From Desulforhabdus sp. TSK (GTDB lineage Bacteria > Desulfobacterota > Syntrophobacteria > Syntrophobacterales > Syntrophobacteraceae), in contig NZ_BQXM01000017.1 in NCBI RefSeq assembly GCF_022836495.1, positions 36,375 to 100,374 of the forward strand: 64,000 bases of DNA. The letters run 5' to 3'. Positions 36,639 through 44,959 of the stretch are shown in pieces. Within the stretch, counting starts at the first letter, position 1. The number at the start of each line of letters is the position of its first letter. Both the position numbers and the translations under genes were made by a program. The notes under the pieces were generated by a model. It had not been told where the DNA came from. It made no database searches and saw nothing but the letters and a program-made list of their open reading frames with translations.

Positions 36639-36766
36639 TGGATATCCGCCCGCTCCCGGCGCAAAAGGGGAGATTTCTCAATGGACTCGGGAATGAACAT
36701 GTGATAAAAACTCAGTTCCCGCTGAAGATTACCACGTGTACGATATTTGATTTCAAGGAGGCCTTC

Positions 36767-36820
36767 ATGACGGTTGGGATCGTCGACGCTCCAGCTATGA
36801 ATGATCTTCCATTCTCTTGA
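36767..36820 (+). CDS. Possible 17-codon leader ORF before aasR
   Basis: ATG with a strong AAGGAGG site seven bases upstream opens MTVGIVDAPAMNDLPFS and stops 12 bases before the aasR start. The ribosome site is better than that of aasR itself. It could couple translation or be chance; there is no run of a single amino acid to suggest attenuation. Confidence 0.4.
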   Translation: MTVGIVDAPAMNDLPFS

Positions 36821-36832
36821 GGTTTCAGGTTT

Positions 36833-38599
36833 ATGAACGAAGGGGAAAAAACTCCCACTGAAAACACCCTCTCCTTGCGCCCGGGCGATTTCCGGACCCT
36901 CATGGAAGCCCTGGATTATGCCGCCGAGGGAAAGACGGGGATCAATTTCTATTCAGGAAGAGGGGAGCTTGCAGTCCCACTTACTTATGCGCTGTTGCGG
37001 GAACGGGCTCGCCGGCTGGCCCGCAGGCTCATGGGACTGGGCCTGCCCCCGGGCAGTCGCATGGCCCTCGTTGCCTCCACCGACGCCGATTTCGTCCGTT
37101 TTTTCTTTGCCTGCCAATACGCCGGCCTGATTCCGGTGCCCCTTCCCGCCTCGATTCACTTGGGCGGACGTCAGGCCATCATCGAGAACCTGCGCAAATT
37201 TGTGCGATCCTGCCGGGCTCACGCGGCCATGGCCACTGGCTTCTTTTATCGCTTCCTCGCCGAGGCCGTCGCCGGCCTGCATTTGAAATACGTTGGGGAG
37301 CCCGAGAGTTATGATGCGCTGCCGGAGGCAAGTCTCCCCCTGCATTCCCCCTGCCCCGATGAAATCGCTTACCTGCAGTACACTTCCGGCAGCACACATT
37401 TCCCTCATGGCGTGGTGATCACTCAAAAAGCGGTCATGGCCAACCTGTCCGCCATCATCCGGTACGGCCTCCGTATCCGTCCGGGAGACCGGTGCACCTC
37501 TTGGCTTCCCCTCTATCACGATATGGGGCTGGTGGGTTTTCTCCTGGCTCCCATGGCGTCACAGCTCTCTGTCGATTACCTCAGCACGAACGATTTCGCC
37601 ATGCGCCCCCGCCTCTGGCCGGCGCTGATTTCCAGGAACAGAAGCACCATATCTTACAGCCCCACCTTCGGGTACGCCCTGTGCGCGCGCCGGATCCGCC
37701 CGTCCGATGTGGAGCAGTATGATCTCGGCTCCTGGCGCATCGCCGGCACGGGCGCTGAGCCCGTGCGCCCGGATATCCTCCATCGGTTTGCTCAGCTTCT
37801 GGCGCCGGCCGGCTTCAATTCCCGCGCCTTTGTCGCCTCCTACGGAATGGCGGAATGCTCCCTGGCGATCAGCTTTGCGCCCATCGGCAGGGGCATCGAA
37901 GTCGACCGGATCGACGTGGAGGCCCTGACCAGGAGCGGCCGAGCTGTTCCCGTGGAGGGCGCTGCCTCCTGCCGGGAGGCCAAGGAGCTGGTGATGTGCG
38001 GATCGGTCCTTCCCGGGCATGAACTGGAGATTCGGGACGAGGAGGGGCGCGCTCTGCCCGAGCGGCAGTGCGGAGTAGTGCATGTGCGCGGCCCCAGCAT
38101 CATGGCCGGCTACCTGGACGATCCCCAAGCCACCCGCGAGGTCCTCTCCCCGGATGGCTGGCTCAACACCGGCGATCTGGCCTATCTGGTGGGAGGTCAG
38201 GTGGTCATCACCGGCCGCCGCAAGGACCTGATCATCATCAACGGCCGGAACATCTGGCCTCAGGACATTGAATTTCTTGTGGAGCAGCTGCCGGAAATCC
38301 GCTCGCGCGACGTTGCCGCCTTTTCCATTGCGGGGTTGAATGATGAGGAGACGGTGGTCCTGGTGGTGCAGTGTCGCCAGTCGGATGAAGGAGCACGCCG
38401 TCGGCTTGTGGAGGTCATTCGTGGACGCGTCCGGGAAGCGTTCGGCTTCGACTGTATGGTTGAGCTCGTTTCCCCACATACCCTGCCCTTGACATCGTCG
38501 GGAAAGGTTTCCAGGACCATGGCCCGAGCCGATTTCCTGAAGCGCAATGTCGGACTGTTCGCATCTCCTTTTTCTGCTGCCGCTCAGATGGGAGGCTAG
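36833..38599 (+). CDS. aasR: Acyl-ACP synthetase / fatty acyl-AMP ligase of ceramide pathway (AasR-like)
   Basis: 588-residue adenylate-forming enzyme. The phosphate loop is YTSGSTHFPHGV (183-194), YGMAECSLA is the A5-like motif, GWLNTGDLAYLVGGQVVITG the A7/A8 region and SSGKVSR the C-terminal lysine motif. The phosphate loop has histidine where many ligases have lysine. With cerR, acpR and spt directly downstream it matches the acyl-ACP synthetase of the Caulobacter ceramide gene set, where it loads a fatty acid onto the dedicated ACP. Specificity is inferred from context. Confidence 0.88.
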   Translation: MNEGEKTPTENTLSLRPGDFRTLMEALDYAAEGKTGINFYSGRGELAVPLTYALLRERARRLARRLMGLGLPPGSRMALVASTDADFVRFFFACQYAGLIPVPLPASIHLGGRQAIIENLRKFVRSCRAHAAMATGFFYRFLAEAVAGLHLKYVGEPESYDALPEASLPLHSPCPDEIAYLQYTSGSTHFPHGVVITQKAVMANLSAIIRYGLRIRPGDRCTSWLPLYHDMGLVGFLLAPMASQLSVDYLSTNDFAMRPRLWPALISRNRSTISYSPTFGYALCARRIRPSDVEQYDLGSWRIAGTGAEPVRPDILHRFAQLLAPAGFNSRAFVASYGMAECSLAISFAPIGRGIEVDRIDVEALTRSGRAVPVEGAASCREAKELVMCGSVLPGHELEIRDEEGRALPERQCGVVHVRGPSIMAGYLDDPQATREVLSPDGWLNTGDLAYLVGGQVVITGRRKDLIIINGRNIWPQDIEFLVEQLPEIRSRDVAAFSIAGLNDEETVVLVVQCRQSDEGARRRLVEVIRGRVREAFGFDCMVELVSPHTLPLTSSGKVSRTMARADFLKRNVGLFASPFSAAAQMGG

Positions 38600-38606
38600 C
38601 CGATTG

Positions 38607-39566
38607 ATGGGGTGCTCCCTGAAAGAAAATTGGCCATCCGAGCCGGTTGCGACGATTGCCGTCACGGGGGGGACCGGCTTCATCGGGCGAGCCCTCATTG
38701 GCTGCCTCCTGGACGGAGGGCTGCGTGTTCGGGCGTTGGTGCGTCCGGCTTCTCTCCATTTCCGCTTCGAGGCCCCCGGCCTCTCCTGGGTTTGCGGCGA
38801 ACTGAGCAGCCTGGAGGCTCTGGAACGGCTGGTGGACGGTGCCTCAGCTGTTGTCCATTGTGCGGGGGCCGTGCGCGGGGTTTCTCCCGTCGACTTTGCG
38901 GCCGCCAACGTCGTCGGGGTTGAAAGGCTCGTGCAGGCGGCCCGGAGCTCGAAGGAGTGCCGGCGCTTTCTTTTGATCTCCTCCCTGGCGGCCGGGGCTC
39001 CCGACCTTTCACCTTATGCCGCAAGCAAACGGCAGGGGGAAGAGATCCTGCGGAGCGCCGGAGGGAGCCTCCACTGGACGATCCTCCGTCCTCCAGCCGT
39101 TTACGGGCCGGGAGACCGTGAGCTGCTCCCAATGCTCCGGTGGATGCGGCGGGGAATGATTTTTGTCCCGGGAGGAGGATCCGGGCGTTTTTCGCTGGTT
39201 TTCATCACCGATCTCACGCGAGCGATCCAAGTCTGGATCAGGAGCGGCGAGGGGAACGCCGCCTCCTTTGAAATTCATGATGGAAAGCCGGGTGGATATT
39301 GCTGGGAAGAGGTTCGGACAATCGTTGCGAATCTCTACCGACGCCCGGTTCGTCGGATCGATATCCCGCGGACGGTCCTGCACGCTGCGGCGCTCCTCAA
39401 TGCCGCTGCTGCCCGAGTAACCGGCTACCGTCCCATGCTGACGCCGGGTAAGGTCAGGGAGCTCTGCCACACGGACTGGACCTGCGGCAATGGCCGGTTC
39501 AGCAACGCCTTCGGGTGGGGTCCCGAAGTCGATTTGCGCGAGGGGCTGCTTCGCACGCTGGGGTGA
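38607..39566 (+). CDS. cerR: NAD-dependent epimerase/reductase, probable ceramide reductase (CerR-like)
   Basis: 319-residue extended short-chain dehydrogenase. The Rossmann motif VTGGTGFIGRAL is at 19-30, the catalytic pair is Y137/K141 in PYAASKRQGEE, and a serine lies in LLISSLAAG. In bacterial sphingolipid gene sets this family reduces 3-oxo-ceramide. Position between the acyl-ACP synthetase and the ACP supports that role. ATG 38607 lies eight bases after the aasR stop, with GGGAGG upstream. Confidence 0.84.
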   Translation: MGCSLKENWPSEPVATIAVTGGTGFIGRALIGCLLDGGLRVRALVRPASLHFRFEAPGLSWVCGELSSLEALERLVDGASAVVHCAGAVRGVSPVDFAAANVVGVERLVQAARSSKECRRFLLISSLAAGAPDLSPYAASKRQGEEILRSAGGSLHWTILRPPAVYGPGDRELLPMLRWMRRGMIFVPGGGSGRFSLVFITDLTRAIQVWIRSGEGNAASFEIHDGKPGGYCWEEVRTIVANLYRRPVRRIDIPRTVLHAAALLNAAAARVTGYRPMLTPGKVRELCHTDWTCGNGRFSNAFGWGPEVDLREGLLRTLG

Positions 39567-39600
39567 GGGAGTGTCGAGGAATGATGGAGGGTTGAAGGCG

Positions 39601-39852
39601 ATGTCCACAGCGGATTATGGAGAGATATTGGAAGAAGTGAGGCGACTCCTCGGGCGCGTTGTCAAATCTCCGGTGCGCATCGAGGAAAAGACCGAGCTCG
39701 TCAACGATCTTGGCCTCGACTCTCTGGCGGCCCTGCAGCTTGTGGAAGAAGTGGAGGACGCCTTCGACATATCCTTTCCCCTGAACGAGCTTTCACAAAT
39801 TCGGACGGTCAGGGATTTCGTTCTGCAAATCCAGCAGGAAATCGAGGCTTGA
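39601..39852 (+). CDS. acpR: Acyl carrier protein (AcpR-like)
   Basis: 83-residue acidic ACP with the phosphopantetheine serine in GLDSLAALQL (Ser41). It sits between cerR and spt, four bases ahead of spt, as in the ceramide set, where a dedicated ACP presents the acyl chain to serine palmitoyltransferase. It is the only ACP gene in the window, since the fab cluster at 8.6-10.7 kb lacks acpP. GGAGGG precedes the ATG. Confidence 0.92.
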   Translation: MSTADYGEILEEVRRLLGRVVKSPVRIEEKTELVNDLGLDSLAALQLVEEVEDAFDISFPLNELSQIRTVRDFVLQIQQEIEA

Positions 39853-39855
39853 GGT

Positions 39856-41031
39856 ATGGGACTTTTCGAGAAGTTTGACGCCATCGGCCTCGCCCGCAAA
39901 GCTCTGGAGGATCTGGGCGTCGATCCGTTCAACGTGGAGATGGAACAGATCCTGTCGCCGACAGAGGCCCGCATCGCCGGCCGTGAAGTCCTTCTGGCCG
40001 GCACCAACAACTATCTCGGCCTGACTTTCGATCCCCGGTGTATCGAAGCCGCCTGCCGCGCCACCCGCACGGAAGGGACGGGAACCACGGGCTCGCGCAT
40101 GGCCAACGGAACTTTCGCCGGCCACCGGGCCCTGGAGAGGGAGCTGGCCGAGTTCTTCGGCTGCCCCAAAGCCATTGTCTTTTCCACGGGATTTATCGCC
40201 AACCTCGGAGTCATTTCTACCCTGACCGGTCCGGGTGACGTCGTCCTCATTGACGCCGACTGTCATGCCAGCATCTATGACGGCTGCCGCATGAGCGGCG
40301 CCGATATCCTCCGCTTCCGTCACAACAGCGCTGCTGATCTCGAAAAGCGGCTTCGCCGCCTGGGAGACCGAACAAAGAGCACGCTGATCATCGTCGAGGG
40401 GATCTACAGCATGCTCGGCGACCGGGCTCCCCTGGCCGAAATCGTTGCACTGAAGAAGCAATACGGCGCATGGCTGATGGTGGATGAAGCGCATTCGCTG
40501 GGAGTCCTCGGCCAAAAGGGCAGGGGGCTGGCCGAAGAAGCGGGTTGCCTGGGGGATGTGGACTTCATCATCGGCACTTTCAGCAAGAGCCTGGGGGCCA
40601 TCGGCGGATTCTGCGTCAGCAGTCATCCCCAGTTCGATCTGTTGCGTTATGCCAGCCGTTCGTACCTCTTCACCGCGTCGCCTTCTCCGGCCACGGTCGC
40701 CTCAGTTCGCCAGGCGCTGCAGATCCTCGCGGCCGGGACGGACCTGCGGGAACGCCTCTGGCAGAATGCCCACAGGCTCTATAACGGGCTTGAGGAACTG
40801 GGCTTCAGCCTCGGTTCCGAACCGACGCCGGTGGTCGCCGTCCACATGGGATCGAAGGAAGAGACGCTCGGCGCCTGGAAACAGCTTCTCCATCAGGGAA
40901 TCTACGTCAACCTGGTGCTGCCGCCGGCAGCCCCCGAAGGCAAGAGTCTCCTGCGTTGCAGTGTCAGTGCGGCGCACACGGAGGATCAGATTACGAGAAT
41001 TTGCTCCGCCTTCCGTGCCCTCAAGGAATAG
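39856..41031 (+). CDS. spt: Serine palmitoyltransferase-like PLP enzyme
   Basis: 391-residue alpha-oxoamine synthase. TNNYLGL (50-56), DADCHASIYDG with the PLP-stacking histidine (H137), VDEAHSLGV (209-217) and the Schiff-base lysine K244 in GTFSKSLGAIGGF are all present. Related enzymes make 8-amino-7-oxononanoate or aminolevulinate, but the dedicated ACP, acyl-ACP synthetase and CerR-like neighbours point to serine plus acyl-ACP giving 3-oxosphinganine. Last confirmed gene of the four-gene run. Confidence 0.88.
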   Translation: MGLFEKFDAIGLARKALEDLGVDPFNVEMEQILSPTEARIAGREVLLAGTNNYLGLTFDPRCIEAACRATRTEGTGTTGSRMANGTFAGHRALERELAEFFGCPKAIVFSTGFIANLGVISTLTGPGDVVLIDADCHASIYDGCRMSGADILRFRHNSAADLEKRLRRLGDRTKSTLIIVEGIYSMLGDRAPLAEIVALKKQYGAWLMVDEAHSLGVLGQKGRGLAEEAGCLGDVDFIIGTFSKSLGAIGGFCVSSHPQFDLLRYASRSYLFTASPSPATVASVRQALQILAAGTDLRERLWQNAHRLYNGLEELGFSLGSEPTPVVAVHMGSKEETLGAWKQLLHQGIYVNLVLPPAAPEGKSLLRCSVSAAHTEDQITRICSAFRALKE

Positions 41032-41055
41032 ACCGTCCATCCTGCAGGTGACTGT

Positions 41056-41766
41056 ATGCAAATTGTTGCGTTCTATACCGATGACGAAGTTTATGGATTC
41101 CATGTGGAGTTATTCCAGAAGTCGTTATCTCTTCTCGGATGGTCCGCCCATATCAGAAAAATAAAAAAGGCAGAGTGGCTGCAAGCTACGGCATACAAAC
41201 CATCATTTTTATGCGAAATGCGAGATCTATATTCAGGTCCCATATTGTACCTGGATATTGATGCGTATATACATGATATTGATGAATATTTCTTTAACAA
41301 TATTGAACATGACATTGCAATCCATTACATCCAAAATGGATCAAAGTTTGAGCTGCTTTCCGGAACAATATATCTAGCGGATAATCAAGTTGTACATGAT
41401 TTGTTGCAAGAGTGGAGATCGAGGGTTTATTTTCCTGAGAACAGAGGTAAGTATGATCAATTCGTGCTTCAGGAAATACTGGATGAATGGATTAAATTTG
41501 AAAAAATCAAAGTAGATTTACTTCCTGCAGAGTATTGTTATATTTTTGATAAATTCAAATCAAAATATCCCAAGCTGGAGCCAAAAATCGAGCATCTTCA
41601 AGCCAGCCGTGAAATCAAATTCATGCAAAAGAACAACACCTTCCTGAGGAGATTGCTGGGGCTGCGCGCCCGGCCCTCGAACAGTCTGCTCAGACGGAGA
41701 CGGCGCCTGGGGGAGCTCGCCGCTGCAGTGGGGATGGAGATGCCAAGCGGTGGCTTTTTTTTGTAG
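41056..41766 (+). CDS. AT-rich putative nucleotide-sugar transferase-like protein
   Basis: 236 residues, 24 bases downstream of spt. The first 195 codons are strikingly AT-rich compared with every neighbour. GPILYLDIDAYIHDIDEYFF contains a DxD-type motif, as in nucleotide-diphospho-sugar transferases, and YDQFVLQEIL fits the same fold. The last 40 codons are GC-rich and run into the T8 terminator (41755-41762), so the original C-terminus may have been replaced. Probably acquired horizontally; a role in glycosylating the lipid is only a guess. Confidence 0.65.
   Translation: MQIVAFYTDDEVYGFHVELFQKSLSLLGWSAHIRKIKKAEWLQATAYKPSFLCEMRDLYSGPILYLDIDAYIHDIDEYFFNNIEHDIAIHYIQNGSKFELLSGTIYLADNQVVHDLLQEWRSRVYFPENRGKYDQFVLQEILDEWIKFEKIKVDLLPAEYCYIFDKFKSKYPKLEPKIEHLQASREIKFMQKNNTFLRRLLGLRARPSNSLLRRRRRLGELAAAVGMEMPSGGFFL
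41742..41762 (+). terminator. Intrinsic terminator at the end of the aasR-spt operon
   Basis: GCCA-AGCGG-TGGC hairpin followed by eight T. The stem is only four pairs but the U-tract is long. It overlaps the last codons of the AT-rich gene. Confidence 0.5.
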
Positions 41767-42059
41767 GCCTTCAGCCGTTGCAACGGGTGAGTGGGCCTTT
41801 TCCATGAATGGGTGTTCACAAGACTCAAAGACCCAGGAGGTTTCTTGCGTTTCCACAATGCTGATGATAATCTAAACTTCACACGCGAAATATGTCAGGT
41901 GATGAAGTTTGCCGGATAACCGTCCAGAAGCTCGGGGCTGATGACTTCTACTTCCGCATAGGGGGTAGAAGTTTTTTTGTTTTAGGGGATGCTGATCCCT
42001 TCAGCTCATGCGGCGTGCGCCCGAATTTCTCTTCCCGTTTCCGAGAGGGAGATACACTC

Positions 42060-42280
42060 ATGGCCGATTATGATCTCTTAAAGCAGGGCCTGCTCACTAC
42101 TGTGGACTCGTTGAAGCCGCTGGTCCGTGAAGAACAGCGGCAGGCTCTCGACCAGATAGGGACGAAGCTGAAAGAGGAGGCATTCAACCTGGTGATCCTG
42201 GGACAGTTCAAGCGGGTCAAATCCACCTTCACCAACGCGCTCCTGGGAGAGGATCTGCTCCCGACAGCCATTGTGTTCAG
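42060..42280 (+). pseudogene. 5' fragment of a dynamin-like GTPase gene
   Basis: About 72 codons match the N-terminus of bacterial dynamin-family GTPases: LVILGQFKRVKSTFTNALLG, then EDLLPTAIV. The P-loop reads GQFKRVKST, with valine where the family has glycine. Homology stops after PTAIV and the frame runs into the MFS gene start at 42355. The GTPase and helical domains are gone, so this is a remnant. The 41767-42059 stretch before it holds nothing recognisable. Confidence 0.75.
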
Positions 42281-42354
42281 CCCGCCGGAAAGCTCGCCGC
42301 ATTCCTTCGTGGATATTTCCAACAGTCTGGGATGGGATGAGGTAAGGAGGACAA

Positions 42355-43530
42355 ATGAATACGGTTCTACTCCTGGGCATGGTGAGTCTTTTGACCGATG
42401 TCAGCAGTGAGATGGTCTATCCGCTCCTGTCTCTTTACCTTACAGGCGTTTTAGGAGCGACACCGGCCATCGTCGGCATCATCGAAGGCATTGCGGAGAG
42501 CCTCGCCAGTCTTCTCAAGACCTATTCGGGCTACCTGTCCGACAGGATGCAGAGGCGGAAGCCCCTCGCCATCCTGGGTTACGGTTCGGCCACGGTGGGA
42601 AAGCTGTTTCTCTATTTTGCCGCTTCCTGGGGGTGGGTGCTTGCCGGGCGTGTCGTGGACCGGTTCGGCAAAGGGCTGCGAACAGCCCCAAGAGACGCTC
42701 TCATCGTCGAGGCATCCGATGCAAATCGGTTGGGCCATTCCTTCGGGCTCCACAGGGCCATGGACACTCTGGGAGCCGTGGTCGGTATCGCCGTTGCGTA
42801 CTATCTTTTCACGGCGACGCAGGGGCAGTACAGGAGGATTTTTTTGCTTTCCATGATTCCCGCTATCATCGGGGTCCTCCTGCTTTTCCGGGTTCAGGAA
42901 GAAAAGCCGGGCAAGGGAGCAGTCAAGGTCCTTCCCCTGGCAGGATGGAGGTCTCTCAGCCCGCGCCTGAAGGCCTTTTTTCTCGTGGCCTTTATTTTCA
43001 CCCTCGGCAACTCATCCAACCAGTTCCTGCTCCTTCGGGCAAACCACCTGGGATTTGAGGCGGCGGACGTGATTCTGGCCTACCTGGTGAGCAACATCGC
43101 CTATACGGTGAGTGCCTATCCCGCAGGGCGACTTTCAGATCATATCGGCAGGAAAACCCTCCTTGTACTTGGATATGTCTTTTACGGACTGGTCTACTTT
43201 GGGTTTGCCCTTGCATCCCAGAGATTTCACGTTTGGTTCCTGTTCGGAGTCTACGGGCTATACAGCGGTTTGACGGAGGGAGTGGAAAAAGCGCTGGTGG
43301 CTGAACTGTGCCCCAGTGAAAGCCGTGCCACAATGCTGGGGATCCATGCGACCCTCGTGGGGATTGGACTGCTGCCCGCTTCGCTCATTGGAGGATTCCT
43401 GTGGAAGATGATCGGTCCCGAAGCTCCCTTCTATTTTGGGGGGGTAATGGGCATCCTGGCTGCTTCAGGTATGTTTCTTGTCGTTCCGCGATTGACTCCG
43501 ACCGCTTGCCCCATGCATGAGTCGGCCTGA
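42355..43530 (+). CDS. Major facilitator superfamily transporter
   Basis: 391-residue, twelve-segment membrane protein. The cytoplasmic loop signature is GYLSDRMQRRKPL after segment 2, repeated as GRLSDHIGRKTLL in the second half. RTAPRDALIVEA and GLTEGVEKALVAE are further conserved-looking loops. Substrate unknown. It has an excellent AAGGAGG ribosome site. It stands alone between the dynamin remnant and the ELM1-like gene. Confidence 0.88.
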   Translation: MNTVLLLGMVSLLTDVSSEMVYPLLSLYLTGVLGATPAIVGIIEGIAESLASLLKTYSGYLSDRMQRRKPLAILGYGSATVGKLFLYFAASWGWVLAGRVVDRFGKGLRTAPRDALIVEASDANRLGHSFGLHRAMDTLGAVVGIAVAYYLFTATQGQYRRIFLLSMIPAIIGVLLLFRVQEEKPGKGAVKVLPLAGWRSLSPRLKAFFLVAFIFTLGNSSNQFLLLRANHLGFEAADVILAYLVSNIAYTVSAYPAGRLSDHIGRKTLLVLGYVFYGLVYFGFALASQRFHVWFLFGVYGLYSGLTEGVEKALVAELCPSESRATMLGIHATLVGIGLLPASLIGGFLWKMIGPEAPFYFGGVMGILAASGMFLVVPRLTPTACPMHESA

Positions 43531-43563
43531 TCCGAAGCAGAGATAAATGAAATGCTACACTGC

Positions 43564-43630
43564 GAACGGTTAGAATCTTGACTTTCGTAGGAGCGGCTTC
43601 CAGCCGCGACTCTATGAGGAGCCGGCTGTC
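43564..43630. repeat. REP element, family B (single arm)
   Basis: GAACGGTTAGAATCTTGACT leads into GTAGGAGCGGCTTCCAGCCG and CGACTCTATG. The same 66-base sequence, with few changes, opens the full copy at 47258. The second arm is missing. Confidence 0.75.
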
Positions 43631-43663
43631 TGGGGGAAGGCAGAGCGGATAGGTGTGTGGGTT

Positions 43664-44812
43664 TCACACCAGGATTTTTTTGAGCCAGGCCGCCACTTGA
43701 GGCGCTTCAGGCGGAAGGGGCTGCTGACGCGCCGTTTGCAGCGGTTCTCCGAAGGGGCGGGCCCGGCCGCAGGCAAACAGGGCGTGGTGCAGCATGTTCA
43801 TGTCCCGGCGCGGGCGAAGGAGACCGTGCCGCAGCATCCAGGCGCATGCCGCGTCCACGAGGCCGGGGGCTTTTCCCTGCTTTTTCTCTTTGGAAAAAGC
43901 CGCGTGAGCCCGACGAGCGCACTCTTCGCGCAGGCGACTGCCGATCCGCCTGGATTTGATCTCAACCACCGGGTAGATGTAAAGAGGCGCTGCCGTAGCC
44001 GCCGCTTCGGCCAGCATGGATTCGCTTTCGCCGGTAACAACCAGCACGTCGGCTTGTGCCAGCAGGGCGCGGTAGGGATTTGCCCTCCCCTCGGGCTGCC
44101 AGGTGTAAACGCGGTGCGGCGGGACGAGTATCGACTGCAACGCCTCTGTGGCTCCCCGGCTGGTGCGCCGGCTGGTGACGGCCAGGACACATCCGCCGCT
44201 CGCTTCAGCCCATTCCCGCACGCGTGAAGCCATCTCTGCCGAGGCCTCGGCGTTCAGCCGAAAACGGGGAGCATCTCCCCCTACCACAAGACCCACGACG
44301 GGTCGTGGCGCGCTGTTTAAAAGCTCGGGCCACTGCCTGCTTGCTTCCGCAAGCTGCTGCAACGCAATGGAATGGAGGGGCGCAAGCGTATCGTAGCGCC
44401 TGGCATCGGGCGGCATCCGGCAGTGCAGCGGGGTGACGACCGCGTCATACCGCCCGGCCACGGCTCCTCCACCACGCCCGAGCTGGACAGTGCGTGTGCT
44501 TCCCTTGCTGGCACGGCCAATCCAGCGGGTGATGGACGCCGTGCTTCGCCCGACCCCGATGACCAGATCCGGCCATGGGGGCTTCAGGGGAGACGATTTC
44601 CTGCGGTCCAGTCCAAAGGTGAGGGGCAGAAACGGCAGGAAGCCCAGCCATCGGGCTCTTTTTGTGAAATGAAGCTCCTTGACCTCATACGGCCATCCCA
44701 AGGCATCGGCCAGGCCGATTGCCTGGATCCGATTGCCGGGATGCGGATTGGTCAGCACCCACACCCGGTCGGGTGAAAAAGGTCTGTCATTCTTCCTGAT
44801 ATCCATGTCCAT
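43664..44812 (-). CDS. Mitochondrial-fission ELM1-like protein (GT-B-like fold)
   Basis: 382 residues of the ELM1/DUF1022 family, whose bacterial members resemble GT-B glycosyltransferases. VWVLTNPHPGNRIQAIGLA opens the protein and DVLVVTGESESMLAEAAAT is the conserved C-terminal block. Biochemical function is unknown. Gene placement with glycosyltransferase, phospholipase-like and lipid genes makes an envelope-lipid role possible. ATG 44812 is chosen over the upstream frame, which runs into the MITE-like repeat. Confidence 0.82.
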   Translation of the reverse strand: MDMDIRKNDRPFSPDRVWVLTNPHPGNRIQAIGLADALGWPYEVKELHFTKRARWLGFLPFLPLTFGLDRRKSSPLKPPWPDLVIGVGRSTASITRWIGRASKGSTRTVQLGRGGGAVAGRYDAVVTPLHCRMPPDARRYDTLAPLHSIALQQLAEASRQWPELLNSAPRPVVGLVVGGDAPRFRLNAEASAEMASRVREWAEASGGCVLAVTSRRTSRGATEALQSILVPPHRVYTWQPEGRANPYRALLAQADVLVVTGESESMLAEAAATAAPLYIYPVVEIKSRRIGSRLREECARRAHAAFSKEKKQGKAPGLVDAACAWMLRHGLLRPRRDMNMLHHALFACGRARPFGEPLQTARQQPLPPEAPQVAAWLKKILV

Positions 44813-44853
44813 GGGTCGTGTTTCCGGAATGAGTCCTACCGCTTGGAGGCAAT

Positions 44854-44958
44854 GTTGTTGACTTAACCAACGTTCGTCATTCCGGCGAAAGCCGGAATCC
44901 AGGAAAATAAAGACTTTCTGGACCCCGGTTTTCACCGGGGTGACGTTAGGTCAGCAAC
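44854..44958 (-). repeat. 105-bp MITE-like element, copy 2 (inverted)
   Basis: Bounded by GTTGTTGAC and GTCAGCAAC, an almost exact terminal inverted repeat. Contains ATTCCGGCGAAAGCCGGAAT and an ACCCCGG..CCGGGGT hairpin. Same 105-base length as copy 1 at 17976-18080, opposite orientation. It ends one base short of the stop codon of the adjacent glycosyltransferase gene. Confidence 0.75.
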
Positions 44959-44959
44959 A

